Shown here in pieces: positions 63,437 through 64,000 of a DNA stretch of 64,000 bases (the first letter of the stretch is position 1; every line of letters starts with the position of its first letter). The notes beneath the pieces are model-generated. The model did no database searches. It was not told the DNA's origin and saw only the letters and a list, made by a program, of their open reading frames with translations. A program made the translations under genes and the position numbers. Source of the stretch: Actinomycetes bacterium (GTDB taxonomy: Bacteria; Actinomycetota; Acidimicrobiia; Acidimicrobiales; Ilumatobacteraceae); contig JANXUF010000062.1 in assembly GCA_025356335.1 (NCBI GenBank), positions 62,001 to 126,000 of the forward strand, given 5' to 3'.

Positions 63437-63469
63437 ATGAAAATCAAATCCGTTGGCAACCTGACATGA
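63437..63469 (+). CDS. Predicted ten-residue leader peptide overlapping the LLM start
   Basis: ATG 63437 opens a short frame coding for MKIKSVGNLT, whose TGA overlaps the LLM start codon as ATGA. No Shine-Dalgarno precedes it, and its ATG lies 22 bp after the promoter heptamer, as at the other predicted leaderless starts. It would bring ribosomes to the LLM start by coupling. There is no direct evidence for translation. Confidence 0.4.
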   Translation: MKIKSVGNLT

Positions 63470-64000
63470 GCGTCAAGGCCATCGTCCAGTTCTATCCGAC
63501 GCTGCCGCTCGGACCCGGTGAGACCCGTGCCGAGGGGCGGCCGCACGGGCGCGATCGCGACCGCTATCAGAAGGTGCTGCGCGACTGGGCGAAGATCGCC
63601 AAGGCTGCAGAGGACATGGGCTTCTGGGGCATCTCGACCATCGAGCACCACTTCCACAGTGAGGGATACGAGATCGCCCCGGCACCAGGGGTGATCAACT
63701 CATGGCTCGGTGCCCACACATCGAAGATCAACATCGGAACCAATGGATACCCGATGGGCACTCACGACGCGATCCGCGTGGCCGAGGAGACCGCCGTGCT
63801 CGATCACCTGCTGGAAGGCCGTTTCTGGATGGGAGCCAGCAGGGGCTATCAATCGCGCTGGACCGACACCATGGGCCAGCATCTGGGCTCGCAGGCAACC
63901 CTGTCGGATGGCGGCGAGGTCGACGCCCGCAACCGTCGGGTGTTCGAGGAGCAGATGGAGATCATGCTGGCGGCGTGGGCTCGCGACTCGTTCGCCTACG
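63466..64000 (+). CDS. LLM class flavin-dependent oxidoreductase (3' end cut by window edge)
   Basis: Open from ATG 63466 to the window edge (178 residues). KAAEDMGFWGISTIEHHFHSEGYE, GTNGYPMGTHDAIRVAEETAVLDHLLEGRFWMGASRGYQSRW are luciferase-like monooxygenase landmarks of the group containing the 7371-8390 enzyme. The start overlaps a predicted leader peptide by 4 bp and has no clear Shine-Dalgarno of its own. It is divergent from the nine-gene operon. Confidence 0.88.
   Translation, partial: MSVKAIVQFYPTLPLGPGETRAEGRPHGRDRDRYQKVLRDWAKIAKAAEDMGFWGISTIEHHFHSEGYEIAPAPGVINSWLGAHTSKINIGTNGYPMGTHDAIRVAEETAVLDHLLEGRFWMGASRGYQSRWTDTMGQHLGSQATLSDGGEVDARNRRVFEEQMEIMLAAWARDSFAY

Overview
The window is GC-rich, tightly packed bacterial DNA. 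F420-type luciferase-like oxidoreductases, SARP-type (BTAD) regulators, FadR-type GntR regulators, DUF35/thiolase pairs and many short-chain dehydrogenases point to an actinobacterium, possibly an Acidimicrobiia-like lineage; this is inference, as no rRNA or housekeeping marker is present. I see no tRNA, rRNA, CRISPR array, insertion sequence or phage gene.

Layout. 1-5.1 kb: enoyl-CoA hydratase (cut by the window edge), LLM oxidoreductase and P450 on minus, divergent from an SDR and a GntR regulator. 5.1-5.85 kb: gene-free. 5.85-12.1 kb: small units around a carboxymuconolactone decarboxylase-like protein, an alpha/beta hydrolase, LLM enzymes, Gfo/Idh/MocA, 3-hydroxyisobutyrate- and D-2-hydroxyacid-dehydrogenases. 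12.2-26.2 kb: a long minus run (thiolase-like, PaaK-like ligase, MmgE/PrpD, cyclase, HpcH/HpaI lyase, M24 peptidase, giant SARP regulator, molybdenum hydroxylase, kinase-like protein, SDR), divergent from a GntR regulator and a CaiB/BaiF transferase. 28.4-35.7 kb: minus run with two DUF35 proteins, a thiolase-like protein, CoA ligase, SDR, aldo/keto reductase, C-C hydrolase and SnoaL-like protein. 36-49.4 kb: two amidohydrolases, MmgE/PrpD, a split SsuABC/TauABC-type transporter, two SDRs, a second giant SARP regulator and an SMP-30 protein. 49.4-63.3 kb: two minus operons with SDRs, MaoC hydratase, muconolactone-isomerase-like protein, two more C-C hydrolases, CocE-type hydrolase, acyl-CoA synthetase, aldo/keto reductase, cyclase and FAH-family protein. 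An LLM gene runs off the right edge.

The gene content suggests catabolism of a cyclic organic substrate: uptake, oxidation by LLM/SDR/AKR enzymes, hydrolytic C-C cleavage, CoA activation, hydration and retro-aldol or thiolytic cleavage. The substrate cannot be named from sequence alone.

The most notable signal is regulatory. Fourteen promoters between 6.5 and 63.4 kb share one architecture: two GGTAACG-like heptamers 12 bp apart (one site 11 bp, one with only the second heptamer clear), then 9-10 bp, then a hexamer of form nAnnnT. In five of them the second heptamer ends exactly 22 bp before a start codon, no Shine-Dalgarno is visible and the -10 sits at -12 to -7, as expected for leaderless mRNA. 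In the other nine the start is farther away and has a Shine-Dalgarno. The layout resembles SARP-activated promoters, and the window encodes two paralogous 1004-residue proteins combining a P-loop ATPase, helical repeats, a winged helix and a BTAD domain; one of them carries the element in front of its own gene. I infer that these regulators control the element.
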